Both the position numbers and the translations under genes were made by a program. Source: Bacillota bacterium (GTDB taxonomy: Bacteria; Bacillota; Clostridia; Oscillospirales; Acutalibacteraceae). From it: a stretch of 25,238 bases of DNA. The stretch spans positions 1 through 25,238 of the forward strand of contig JAEWRF010000219.1 in assembly GCA_023460155.1 (NCBI GenBank). Direction: 5' to 3'. Under the pieces are notes generated by a model that worked only from the letters and a program-made list of their open reading frames with translations, had not been told where the DNA came from and searched no databases. Positions within the stretch are counted from its first letter, which is position 1, and each line of letters begins with the position of its first letter. Shown piece after piece: positions 8,113-15,501 of this stretch.

Positions 8113-8121
8113 TGCTATAAT
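8113..8121 (+). promoter_or_regulatory. Extended -10 promoter of the glycosyltransferase-VOC gene
   Basis: TGC directly before TATAAT (8116-8121) makes an extended -10 element. The best -35 at 17-nt spacing, TGGAAT (8093-8098), is weak, which is usual for extended -10 promoters. The leader to 8199 would be about 70 nt. Confidence 0.5.
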
Positions 8122-8198
8122 AAGATTAGGATAGAAGCCGGGAGGGCGCCGTTCGCGCGGTTTCCCGAAACCACCACAGATTTCATCAGAGGTGCAAC

Positions 8199-9695
8199 GT
8201 GAAAATCCTGATTCTTTCAGCCGCTACGGGCGGCGGTCATCTGCGTGCTTCCCACGCCCTGCAGGCCTACATTTCGGAGCATGCCCCGGGCAGCGACGTC
8301 GCCGTCGTGGACGCGCTGAAAAGCATCAGCAGCGTTCTCGACAAAACCGTCTGCGACGGGTATCATTTCCTCGCGACGAAAACCCCGAAGGTGTTCGGCC
8401 AGCTTTACCGCAAAACGAACGAGGAAAGCATTCTTTCCACGCTGGTTTCGCGCTTTTCCAGTGTGTTCAGCCAGAAGCTGATTCCCCTGATGGAGCAGCA
8501 GAAGCCGGATATTATCATTTCCACCCACCCGTTCGCAACGGAGATGGTTTCCCATTTAAAGCGCACCGGCGCCGTCCGCGTACCGCTGATCTGCCTGATG
8601 ACGGATTACGGCCCCCACCGCGCCTGGATCGCCGAAAACGTGGACGCCTACGTGGTTTCCACGCAGGATATGATTCCCGAGATGGTGGAAATGGGCGTGC
8701 GGGAGGAGAAAATCTACCCGTTCGGCATCCCCGTTCCCAACGTGTTTTTCAGCGGGGGAGACAAGCCCGTTCTGCTTCAAAAGCTCGGCCTTGAGCCGGG
8801 CCTGCCGACCATCCTGATCATGGCGGGCAGCTTCGGGGTGACGAACATCCTGAAGATCTACCGGCAGCTGATGCGCCTCGACGCGGATTTTCAGGTGGTG
8901 GTCATCACCGGCCGCAATGAGAAGCTGCACTCCGCCTTCACACAGGAGATTAAAGACAGTCCCAAAAAGACCAAGCTCGTCTTCTTCACGAACGAAGTGG
9001 AGAACTATATGCATGCCTCCGACCTGCTGATCACCAAGCCCGGCGGCCTGACCGTCACGGAGGCTCTGGCGTGCGACATTCCGCTCGCCGTGTTCGACGC
9101 CATCCCCGGTCAGGAGGAGGATAACGCCAACTTCCTTTTGACGCACAACATGGCGGTCAAGCTGGAACCGGAGGCCGACTGCGCCGAAACCATCCGCTCC
9201 CTGCTGGAGAACAGTCAGGAACTGGAAACCATGCGCTCCTCCTGCGCGGAATTCGACAAGTCGAAATCCGCGAAAAACATCCTTGCGCTGATCCGGGAGC
9301 TGTATGAAAAAAGCCTGCCGGCGGCGGGCGCATCCGGCTTCGTGCGGCAGGCGCTCAGCCGCGTTTACGTTGCTGACCTCGACTCCGCGCTCGCGTTTTA
9401 CGAGCCGCTGCTGGGTCTTCGGGCCGAAGACCGGTTCCGGTACGAGAAAGCCGGGCTGGAGCTGGCCCGCGTCGGCAATCTGCTGCTCATCGCGGGCAGC
9501 GACGAGGCGCTCGCGCCGTTCCGCGAAACCAGCGTGACCTTTCTGGTGGACGACCTCGCGGAGACCCGAAAGGAGCTGCTCGCACACGGCGCGCAGATTC
9601 TCCGGGATATGCAGGAGGTTCCGACCGGACGCAACCTGACCGCGCGCCACCCGGACGGCACCGTGGCCGAATATGTGGAGCACGACGCACTGTAA
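8199..9695 (+). CDS. UgtP/MGDG-synthase-type glycosyltransferase fused to a C-terminal VOC domain
   Basis: Predicted membrane-associated glycolipid synthase that adds a hexose to diacylglycerol, as in UgtP or plant MGDG synthase. Seen in 498 aa: an N-terminal acceptor domain with SAATGGGHLRAS (7-18) and STHPFATEM, then a GT28-type donor domain with IMAGSFGVTN, TKPGGLTVTEAL and DAIPGQEEDNANF. That accounts for about 370 residues, the usual size of the enzyme. The rest (about 382-498) is a glyoxalase/bleomycin-resistance (VOC) fold: SRVYVADLDSALAFYEPLLG, TFLVDDLAETRKELLAHGA and RHPDGTVAEYVEH. The His often found in the first strand of metal-dependent VOC enzymes is Arg here, so a metal enzyme is doubtful. 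Frame and codon use run unbroken across the junction. GTGCAACG precedes the ATG and gives only a weak ribosome site (AGAGGT a little further up). It is transcribed alone and ends at a bidirectional terminator. Confidence 0.9.
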   Translation: MKILILSAATGGGHLRASHALQAYISEHAPGSDVAVVDALKSISSVLDKTVCDGYHFLATKTPKVFGQLYRKTNEESILSTLVSRFSSVFSQKLIPLMEQQKPDIIISTHPFATEMVSHLKRTGAVRVPLICLMTDYGPHRAWIAENVDAYVVSTQDMIPEMVEMGVREEKIYPFGIPVPNVFFSGGDKPVLLQKLGLEPGLPTILIMAGSFGVTNILKIYRQLMRLDADFQVVVITGRNEKLHSAFTQEIKDSPKKTKLVFFTNEVENYMHASDLLITKPGGLTVTEALACDIPLAVFDAIPGQEEDNANFLLTHNMAVKLEPEADCAETIRSLLENSQELETMRSSCAEFDKSKSAKNILALIRELYEKSLPAAGASGFVRQALSRVYVADLDSALAFYEPLLGLRAEDRFRYEKAGLELARVGNLLLIAGSDEALAPFRETSVTFLVDDLAETRKELLAHGAQILRDMQEVPTGRNLTARHPDGTVAEYVEHDAL

Positions 9696-9696
9696 A

Positions 9697-9727
9697 AAAA
9701 GCCTCTTCCGAAACGGAAGAGGCTTTT
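9697..9727. terminator. Bidirectional terminator between convergent genes
   Basis: Perfect 10-bp stem GCCTCTTCCG (9701-9710) / CGGAAGAGGC (9714-9723) with an AAA loop, flanked by A-run and T-run so it works on both strands. It serves the genes ending at 9695 (+) and 9739 (-). Confidence 0.9.
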
Positions 9728-9738
9728 GTTTTATTTTT

Positions 9739-10230
9739 TCAGGCGAGCTGGTTCAGCTCCCGCTTAACGCTCGCTTCGGTTTCGGATACGGCGTCCTTTG
9801 ATTCCGGCTCGGCCGCCGGCGCCGGGGCTGCGGAAACCGTCTGCGCATCCGCGGTGGGAAGCGGCAGCGCCTGATAGGAAACGTTCAAAGCGGCAACCGA
9901 AAGCAAAGTACGGTCCTGCCGGTCAGCAGCCGGGACCTCTCCCTTGACCGCCTTTTTCGACTGACGCACCGATTTCTTGCTTTCCTCCTGACGCACCTGC
10001 TGAATCTGCTGCTCGATCTGTGCGATCAGTTTGTCGTATTCCTTGATTTTCGACTGAATCTCCGTCGGAGGAACTTTTTGCAGCTTTGCCTTGGATTCAA
10101 GGTCCGATTTCATTTTCCGGACATCCTGCTCCAGGCGGATCAGGGACTGAACATCCGAATTGGATGCACCCTGTCCGCTGTCCGGTGCTGCCTGCGCCGA
10201 TCCCAGTGAAGTAACCGCATCAACACTCAT
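9739..10230 (-). CDS. Coiled-coil protein, possibly FlxA-like
   Basis: A soluble 163-aa protein of unproven function. Seen: a flexible Ser/Gly/Ala N-terminus, a helical coiled-coil region at about 28-90 (LIRLEQDVRKMKSDLESK, IAQIEQQIQQVRQEESKK), then a low-complexity Ala/Pro tail. No signal peptide or membrane helix. The layout and Gln/Lys-rich heptads resemble the FlxA-like family (PF14282). In E. coli flxA is expressed from a FliA (sigma-28) promoter, and the gene here has a near-consensus sigma-D/sigma-28 promoter 43 nt upstream, which strengthens the guess. The ATG at 10230 has only a weak GCGGGAA ribosome site. No other flagellar gene is in the window. The reading frame is convincing; the family assignment is tentative and a generic coiled-coil protein is the alternative. 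Confidence 0.6.
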   Translation of the reverse strand: MSVDAVTSLGSAQAAPDSGQGASNSDVQSLIRLEQDVRKMKSDLESKAKLQKVPPTEIQSKIKEYDKLIAQIEQQIQQVRQEESKKSVRQSKKAVKGEVPAADRQDRTLLSVAALNVSYQALPLPTADAQTVSAAPAPAAEPESKDAVSETEASVKRELNQLA

Positions 10231-10267
10231 AAAAACATTCCCGCTTTACTCGATTACTCTGCTTCTG

Positions 10268-10299
10268 ATTATATATCGCCCGGAAACCGAAAAAGTTTA
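10268..10299 (-). promoter_or_regulatory. Sigma-D/sigma-28 (flagellar) type promoter with overlapping TATAAT
   Basis: Minus strand: TAAA (10299-10296), exactly 15 nt, then GGCGATAT (10280-10273). The Bacillus sigma-D consensus is TAAA-N15-GCCGATAT, so 11 of 12 bases match. The bases around the E. coli form also fit (TAAACTTT against TAAAGTTT). A sigma-A-like TATAAT overlaps at 10273-10268 but has no matching -35. Confidence 0.65.
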
Positions 10300-10354
10300 G
10301 CCCGACTATAAAATATTTCCATTTTTTCCATTCCGCATTCAAAAGCGGTTGTTC

Positions 10355-11101
10355 CTACACGGCGGCGCCGGGCTCCGGCGCTCCGGAAGGGAGGCCGAGC
10401 TCCGCCGGATCAAGCCGGCCGTCCCGCGCGGCGGTATCCCGCAGGGTGACGTAAAGCTCCGCCATAGTCGCCCGGTAATACGGATTCACGAACAGGATTC
10501 CGACCCCCGCGCAGACAAGGCCGAGCGCGTACCAGCCGAGAAACGAAAGCATCAGCACGAAAATAGATCCCTTCTGCCCGTCGGTAAGCATGCGGCTGAG
10601 CTCCCGTGCGCGGCCGCCCGGCATTTCAGGGCTGTCCGAAAGAATATAGGGAACCAGAATGTATTCAAAGTATTTGATAATGCCCGGAACAATGAGCAGC
10701 AGGCCCCACAGAAAAATAAAAAGCGACGTGGAAAATATCGCCCCGACCCTGCTGCCGTAACTGCGGGAAAACACGGAAAACAGGTCGTTGGAGTCGCCCT
10801 CTCCGGAATGGTTGCGGACGAAGAATCGGGCCAGCCCGATCGTAATCGGGTAGCCGACGAAAATCACAAAAAAGAATCCGAGAAAGGCGACCGTCCGCTC
10901 AATTTCCATCTTGTTGACGTATTCCATCACGTCTGTCTGCAGTAAGGACTTTGAATGCAGAAGATCCCATTTCATAATGAGGTCCACCGTGGAAAAAATA
11001 TTGCAGATGACAGTGGCCAGAAGCGAAACCAGAAACGCCTGTCCGTATGTACCACGCAGCACAGACTTCGCGCCGGACTTCAATTCCGCGCGGTTCCACA
11101 T
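10355..11101 (-). CDS. DUF975 family membrane protein, copy A
   Basis: A 248-aa integral membrane protein of the DUF975 family; function unknown. It opens with the family signature MWNRAELKSGAKSVLRGTYGQAFLVSLLA, a short amphipathic start leading into the first membrane helix. Further helices are visible around VAFLGFFFVIFVGYPITIG, TSLFIFLWGLLLIVPGIIKYF and VLMLSFLGWYALGLVCAGVGILF. The segment RARELSRMLTDGQKGSIFVL before the last helices, and NPYYRATMAELY after them, are conserved with copy B. The tail is Pro/Gly/Ala-rich. The ATG at 11101 has a GAGGCGGG ribosome site. It lies 117 nt downstream of copy B on the same strand, with two hairpins between, so the pair is probably cotranscribed but may be expressed at different levels. 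Confidence 0.85.
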   Translation of the reverse strand: MWNRAELKSGAKSVLRGTYGQAFLVSLLATVICNIFSTVDLIMKWDLLHSKSLLQTDVMEYVNKMEIERTVAFLGFFFVIFVGYPITIGLARFFVRNHSGEGDSNDLFSVFSRSYGSRVGAIFSTSLFIFLWGLLLIVPGIIKYFEYILVPYILSDSPEMPGGRARELSRMLTDGQKGSIFVLMLSFLGWYALGLVCAGVGILFVNPYYRATMAELYVTLRDTAARDGRLDPAELGLPSGAPEPGAAV

Positions 11102-11127
11102 AATACCCGCCTCTTTTTTTATTCAAT

Positions 11128-11152
11128 AGCCCCGCCGCAGTGCGGCGGGGCT
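11128..11152. repeat. Perfect inverted repeat with AGT triloop, between the DUF975 genes
   Basis: Arms AGCCCCGCCGC (11128-11138) and GCGGCGGGGCT (11142-11152), 11 bp, loop AGT. No T-run follows on the minus strand, so it is not a standard terminator; an attenuating or RNA-stabilising hairpin is possible. Confidence 0.6.
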
Positions 11153-11178
11153 CAGGCCGTCGATAAAGTCGCGCAACC

Positions 11179-11201
11179 GCAAAATTGCAGTGCAATTTTG
11201 C
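11179..11201. repeat. Second perfect inverted repeat with AGT triloop
   Basis: Arms GCAAAATTGC (11179-11188) and GCAATTTTGC (11192-11201), 10 bp, loop AGT. It lies 18 nt past the copy B stop. The centre GC-AGT-GC is the same as in the hairpins at 11128 and 15502. Confidence 0.6.
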
Positions 11202-11218
11202 ATGCTGCGTTGTTTCAC

Positions 11219-11953
11219 TCAGTACACTGCCGGTCCGGGTGCGGGAGCCGCGGGCTGAAGGCCGAGCTCCGCCGGGTTCAGGCGTCCGCACTGAATCGCG
11301 CGGTCGCGCAGGAAAACATACAGCTCCGCCATGCTGGCGTCAAAATACGGGTTGACGAACAGGATGCCGACGCCGAGGCAGATCGCGCCCAGAATGTACC
11401 AGCCGAGGAAAGAAAGCCAGAACACGAAGATCGCGCCCTTTTCGCCGTCGGTCAGCATACGGCTGATCTGCCGCGCCCGGCTGCCTGGCATGGCGGAATT
11501 ATCCGAAAGAATGTACTGTACCATGCTGTACTGAACAGTCTTGACGATACCGGGAACAATAAGCAGAAGATACCACAGCCCGACGAACAGATAGGTGACG
11601 AACACTGCGCCGACCCCGTTCAGGTAGTCCCGCGAAAAGCCGGAAAACAGCACCCCGGCGTCCGTCGAGCCGAAACGGTTATGCACGTAGAAGCGGGCCT
11701 GACCGATCAGAACCGGCACCCCGATGAAAATGCCGAACAGAACTACGAACAGCGAAAAGCCGTTCGCTCCGCCGCCGGCTGCGCGCATCGCATACCCCGG
11801 ATGGAAAATAAGGTTGGAATAGGTGTTCCACTGTTCCGCGCCCGAAAGGCCGCGCATGAGAATCAGCGCGAGAAGCGATACCAGAAACGCCGTCCAGTAC
11901 CGTCCGCGAAGCGCCGCTTTCGCGTTTTCTTTTATAATGCTGCGACTCCACAT
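11219..11953 (-). CDS. DUF975 family membrane protein, copy B
   Basis: A 244-aa paralogue of the neighbour at 10355-11101. The same blocks appear in the same order: MWSRSIIKENAKAALRGRYWTAFLVSLLA, the membrane helix LFVVLFGIFIGVPVLIGQARFYV, YLFVGLWYLLLIVPGIVKTVQYS, RARQISRMLTDGEKGAIFVF, and NPYFDASMAELYVFLRDRA. Roughly five or six membrane segments are predicted. The pair is a tandem duplication that has since diverged, mainly in the region after the first helix. Function is unknown for the family. The ATG at 11953 lies 11 nt after AAGGGG, a longer gap than ideal. A promoter at 12004-12032 drives it and probably copy A. Confidence 0.85.
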   Translation of the reverse strand: MWSRSIIKENAKAALRGRYWTAFLVSLLALILMRGLSGAEQWNTYSNLIFHPGYAMRAAGGGANGFSLFVVLFGIFIGVPVLIGQARFYVHNRFGSTDAGVLFSGFSRDYLNGVGAVFVTYLFVGLWYLLLIVPGIVKTVQYSMVQYILSDNSAMPGSRARQISRMLTDGEKGAIFVFWLSFLGWYILGAICLGVGILFVNPYFDASMAELYVFLRDRAIQCGRLNPAELGLQPAAPAPGPAVY

Positions 11954-12003
11954 TTTTCACATTACCCCTTTGTAAGCTTTCAAAATAATTGATTCTAAAT
12001 CAA

Positions 12004-12032
12004 ATTATATGCGATTATAGGAAATAAATCAA
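12004..12032 (-). promoter_or_regulatory. Promoter of the DUF975 pair
   Basis: Minus strand: -35 TTGATT (12032-12027), 17-nt spacer, -10 TATAAT (12009-12004). The -35 overlaps the T-tail of the ilv terminator. Confidence 0.55.
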
Positions 12033-12065
12033 TAAAAATCCCCGGTCCGATTGGGGACCGGGGAT
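12033..12065 (-). terminator. Terminator of the ilvBNC operon
   Basis: An 11-bp stem ATCCCCGGTCC (12038-12048) / GGACCGGGGAT (12055-12065), followed on the minus strand by a T-rich tail. It begins 17 nt after the ilvC stop. Confidence 0.88.
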
Positions 12066-12082
12066 AAATTTCAGGAAATAAA

Positions 12083-13093
12083 TTATTTATCTTCGTCGAC
12101 GGGCTGGCTGTTCCAGGTATACATTTTGCGAAGCTCGGCGCCGGTCTTTTCGAGCTGATGCTCGGCGTGGATGCGGCGGCAGGCGTTGAAGTGCGCGCGG
12201 CCGTTCTTGTTTTCGGCGATCCACTTGGAGGCGAAGGTGCCGTCCTGAATCTCGTCGAGAACCTTCTTCATCTCGGCCTTGACCGCCGGGGTGATAAGGC
12301 GTTTGCCGGTCTCGTAATCGCCGAACTCGGCGGTGTCAGAGATGGAGTAGCGCATCATGGAGAAGCCGCCGCGGTAGATCAGGTCGACGATCAGCTTCAT
12401 TTCATGGATGCATTCGAAATAGGCGTTCTCCGGTGCGTAACCCGCTTCCACCAGAGTTTCGAAGCCTGCCTGCATCAGGGCGGTCACGCCGCCGCAGAGC
12501 ACGCACTGCTCGCCGAACAGGTCGGTTTCGGTCTCGATGCGGAACGTTGTCTCCATGATGGCGGCTCTTGCTGCGCCGAGGCCGGCGCCGTAAGCGAGGC
12601 CGATTTCGGTCGCGTGGCCGGTGTAATCCTGCTCCACGGCGATGAGGCACGGCACGCCCTTGCCCTCTTTATACTCGGTGCGGACGGTATGGCCCGGGCC
12701 TTTCGGCGCGATCATGAACACGTCGACGTTCTTCGGCGGAACGATCTGCTTGAAGTGGATATTAAAGCCGTGCGCGAACGCAAGGGCTTTTCCTTCCGTC
12801 AGGTAGGGGGCAATCTCCGCCTTGTAAACGTCCGCCTGTTTTTCATCCGGGATCAGAATCATTACGATATCCCCGGCTTTTGTCGCATCGGCGACGGACA
12901 GTACCTTAAGACCCTGAGCCTTCGCCTTTTCGGCGCTCTTGCTGCCTTCGTAGAGTCCTACGACGACATTGACCCCGCTGTCGCGCAGGTTCAGCGCATG
13001 CGCATGGCCCTGGCTGCCGTAGCCAATAATGGCGACCGTTTTCCCTTTCAGCAGATTGATGTCGCAATCGGATTCGTAATAGATCTTTGGCAT
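12083..13093 (-). CDS. ilvC: Ketol-acid reductoisomerase
   Basis: Second step of valine, leucine and isoleucine synthesis: isomerises and reduces acetolactate or acetohydroxybutyrate to the dihydroxy acid, using NAD(P)H and Mg2+. At 336 aa it is a class I (short) enzyme. Visible: Rossmann dinucleotide site GYGSQGHAHALNL, the substrate/metal motif FRIETETDLFGEQCVLCGG, and ECIHEMKLIVDLIY with catalytic acidic residues. In the cofactor loop after the second strand the sequence is GLYEGSKS, where most NADPH enzymes have GLR.GS.S, so the phosphate-contacting Arg is replaced by Tyr. The start is the ATG at 13093, preceded by AAGGAGG. It is the third gene of the ilv operon, 73 nt after ilvN, and is followed by a strong terminator. 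Confidence 0.97.
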   Translation of the reverse strand: MPKIYYESDCDINLLKGKTVAIIGYGSQGHAHALNLRDSGVNVVVGLYEGSKSAEKAKAQGLKVLSVADATKAGDIVMILIPDEKQADVYKAEIAPYLTEGKALAFAHGFNIHFKQIVPPKNVDVFMIAPKGPGHTVRTEYKEGKGVPCLIAVEQDYTGHATEIGLAYGAGLGAARAAIMETTFRIETETDLFGEQCVLCGGVTALMQAGFETLVEAGYAPENAYFECIHEMKLIVDLIYRGGFSMMRYSISDTAEFGDYETGKRLITPAVKAEMKKVLDEIQDGTFASKWIAENKNGRAHFNACRRIHAEHQLEKTGAELRKMYTWNSQPVDEDK

Positions 13094-13166
13094 TCGATTT
13101 ACCTCCTTGCCTTTCGGCAAATTTTTTTATTCAAAAACGCATTGTGTAGAGCGTTTTTAAGCGAAC

Positions 13167-13673
13167 TTATGTCTTGGCGCTCTGTTTCAGGGTCGGCTCT
13201 GCTCCTTTTTCGATGGCGAGAGCGCCCGAACGGACGATTTCCTTGATGCCGTAGGGCTTTAACAGGCCGATCAGCGTTTCGGTGCGCTCCTCGCTGCCGG
13301 TGAACTCCAGCGTCAGCGAGAGCGGCGCGACGTCCATAATGGAAGCGCCCATCAGCTCGGCGATATTCATGACCTCGCCGTGCTGCTTGGTTTTGCACCC
13401 GACCTTGATGAGCAGATGCTCACTGCTGAGAAAGCTCCCCGGCGCCAGCACTTTTACCTTGATGACGGGAATCAGCTTGTTGAGCTGCTTTTCCACCTGC
13501 TCGACGACGCGGTCGTCGCCGTCGACGACGATGGTCATGCGCGAAACCTTCTGGTTTTCCGTGATGCCCACGGCCAGACTGTCAATGTTGAAGCCGCGGC
13601 GGGAAAACAGGCCGGCCACCTTCGAAAGGACGCCGGGCTGGTTTTCGACCAGAACCGAAAGCGTGTGTTTCAT
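13167..13673 (-). CDS. ilvN: Acetolactate synthase small (regulatory) subunit
   Basis: Regulatory subunit that binds the large subunit, raises its activity and usually gives valine feedback. The 168-aa length matches the IlvN/IlvH family. An N-terminal ACT domain runs from about residue 3 (HTLSVLVENQPGVLSKVAGLFSRRGFNIDSLAVG) to 78; the C-terminal ALS small-subunit domain covers about 83-158 and includes FTGSEERTETLIGLLKPYGIKEIVRSG. I chose ATG 13673 because homologues begin MKH/MK at this point, although the frame is open far upstream inside ilvB. Only 14 nt separate it from the ilvB stop, and nine consecutive G bases in that gap act as the ribosome site. Confidence 0.96.
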   Translation of the reverse strand: MKHTLSVLVENQPGVLSKVAGLFSRRGFNIDSLAVGITENQKVSRMTIVVDGDDRVVEQVEKQLNKLIPVIKVKVLAPGSFLSSEHLLIKVGCKTKQHGEVMNIAELMGASIMDVAPLSLTLEFTGSEERTETLIGLLKPYGIKEIVRSGALAIEKGAEPTLKQSAKT

Positions 13674-13687
13674 GGCGAGCCCCCCCC

Positions 13688-15313
13688 CTACAGCGTCGGC
13701 GCGTCGGGATTGACCCGGCACACCAGAATGAACGGCCCGTCGGAAGCGAGCATTTCCTTCGCGGCACGCTCCGCGGATTCGTTGGAATCCGCCAGCGCCG
13801 ACGGAATCCCGTAGGCTGCGGCCAGCTTGACGAAATCGGGGTCCCCGTCGAGCGAGGTCGCGGGGCCGCGGCCCTCGTACAGCTTTTTCTGAATATCCCA
13901 CACCATGCCGAGCTTGTTGTTCACGAACAGAATAATCTTTACCGCCGCGTGAACCTCGCACAGCGTCGCCAGTTCGCACATGGACATCTGGAACGCGCCG
14001 TCCCCGCAGACGCACAGCACCTGCCGGTTGGGCTTCGCGATCTTCGCGCCTACGGCAGCGGGCAGCGAATAGCCCATGGTGCCGAGCCCGCCCGAGGTGA
14101 GGAAGCGCCCTTCCTTTACGTTGAAGCTGCGCGCGGCCCAGATCTGATTCTGGCCGACGTCCGCGACGAGGATTGCGTTTTCCTCCAGCATGCCGGAAAG
14201 CGTGCGCAGAAACGACTGCGGCTCCACAAAGCCCGTGCCGTTTTCCGGCACTCCGCCCGGCACAAACTCCGCCTTATCCCGCAGAACCGTGCCGATCCAC
14301 TCCGGCGGCACCGTGTTTTCGACCTGAGAAGCAAGGGAACGAAGCACCAGCCGGATATCCCCCACGATCGGGATGTCCGCTTCCATGTTCTTGCCGATCT
14401 CTGCCGGGTCGATGTCGATGTGGACGATCTTCGCGTTCGCGTGAATCTGGTCCGGATCGGCGACGGCACGGTCGCCGACCCGCGCCCCGCAGAGCAGAAT
14501 CAGGTCGGCCGCCTTCATCGCACGGTTCGCGTTCGCGTGCCCGTGCATGCCGATCATGCCGAGGTAAAGCTCCGCGTCCATCGGCACGACGCCGATGCCC
14601 ATCATGGTGGAAACAACAGGAATTCCGCTCTTCTGGGCGAATTCAATCAGCTCGTTCCGCGCCCCGGCAAGCACTACGCCGCCCCCGCAGCAGAGCAGCG
14701 GACGCTGAGCCTGCGCGATGGCCTCCACGGCCTTTTTAATCTGCATGGCGTGCCCCTGCGAGCGGGGCTTGTACCCGAGGATTTCCGCCTTCTGCGGGTA
14801 CTCGAAATCCGAAACCTTCTGGTTCTGAACGTCCGTCGGCACGTCGATCAGCACGGGGCCGGGGCGTCCGGTGGTCGCAATATGGAAGGCCTCCTTGAAA
14901 ACGCGCGGGAGATCTGAGGCGTCCTTGACCAGATAGGAATGCTTCGTAAACGATTCGCACGCGCCGGTGATGTCCGCTTCCTGGAACACGTCGCGCCCCA
15001 GAAGCCACTGGTTCACCTGCCCGGTGATGGCCACGAGGGGAATGGAATCCATGTAGGCCGTCGCAATGCCCGTAATCAGGTTGGTCGCGCCGGGGCCGGA
15101 GGTGGCGACGCAGACGCCCGGGCAGCCCCCCGCACGCGCATAGCCGCTCGCGGCGTGGGCCGCGTGCTGTTCCTGACGAACAAGGACATGGCTGATTTCG
15201 GAACGGACAAGGAAATCATAAAACGGGCAGATGGCCGCACCCGGATAACCGAATACCAGCCGCACCCCTTCGTTTTCCAGGCATTTTACCATGATTTCGG
15301 CTCCGCTGATCAA
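13688..15313 (-). CDS. ilvB: Acetolactate synthase large (catalytic) subunit
   Basis: First common step of branched-chain amino-acid synthesis: condenses two pyruvates, or pyruvate and 2-oxobutyrate, using thiamine diphosphate and FAD. Seen: N-terminal pyrimidine-binding domain with FGYPGAAICPFYD and the catalytic Glu in RQEQHAAHAASGYARA; a middle FAD-type domain (GMHGHANANRAM, CGARVGDR); and the C-terminal ThDP site from VCGDGAFQMSMCEL to FVNNKLGM. I place the start at TTG 15313, which has AAGGGAG 8 nt upstream; a GTG at 15322 is in frame but sits on top of that ribosome site. The product is 541 aa. First gene of ilvBNC; its leader is only about 45 nt, so no T-box or leader-peptide attenuator fits. 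Confidence 0.96.
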   Translation of the reverse strand: MISGAEIMVKCLENEGVRLVFGYPGAAICPFYDFLVRSEISHVLVRQEQHAAHAASGYARAGGCPGVCVATSGPGATNLITGIATAYMDSIPLVAITGQVNQWLLGRDVFQEADITGACESFTKHSYLVKDASDLPRVFKEAFHIATTGRPGPVLIDVPTDVQNQKVSDFEYPQKAEILGYKPRSQGHAMQIKKAVEAIAQAQRPLLCCGGGVVLAGARNELIEFAQKSGIPVVSTMMGIGVVPMDAELYLGMIGMHGHANANRAMKAADLILLCGARVGDRAVADPDQIHANAKIVHIDIDPAEIGKNMEADIPIVGDIRLVLRSLASQVENTVPPEWIGTVLRDKAEFVPGGVPENGTGFVEPQSFLRTLSGMLEENAILVADVGQNQIWAARSFNVKEGRFLTSGGLGTMGYSLPAAVGAKIAKPNRQVLCVCGDGAFQMSMCELATLCEVHAAVKIILFVNNKLGMVWDIQKKLYEGRGPATSLDGDPDFVKLAAAYGIPSALADSNESAERAAKEMLASDGPFILVCRVNPDAPTL

Positions 15314-15366
15314 ACCAATCACTCCCTTGCGCCGTTTGAATCCGTATTAATTTGAATATTATTAGT

Positions 15367-15395
15367 ATTATAGGAGGATTTCCCCGGGCCGTCAA
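15367..15395 (-). promoter_or_regulatory. Strong sigma-A promoter of ilvBNC
   Basis: Minus strand: -35 TTGACG (15395-15390), 17-nt spacer, -10 TATAAT (15372-15367). The transcript would start near 15360. Confidence 0.8.
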
Positions 15396-15501
15396 TAAAA
15401 TTCGGGCCCCCGCGGGAAATCCCTTTCTTTTTAAGGTTCTTACTATTATGTCACGTTCCGGCGGAAAAGAATGTAGCATGCGATACAATTAAAACAAATA
15501 G

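Noticed and set aside
12158..13246. Plus-strand frame of 362 codons opposite ilvC
   Set aside because: Mirror-frame shadow of a highly conserved gene; it runs through the ilvC ribosome site and into the ilvC-ilvN gap without its own start signals.
15314..15366. Possible T-box or leader-peptide attenuator for ilvBNC
   Set aside because: The promoter at 15367-15395 leaves only about 45 nt of leader, too short for a T-box, and no terminator hairpin lies between promoter and ilvB.
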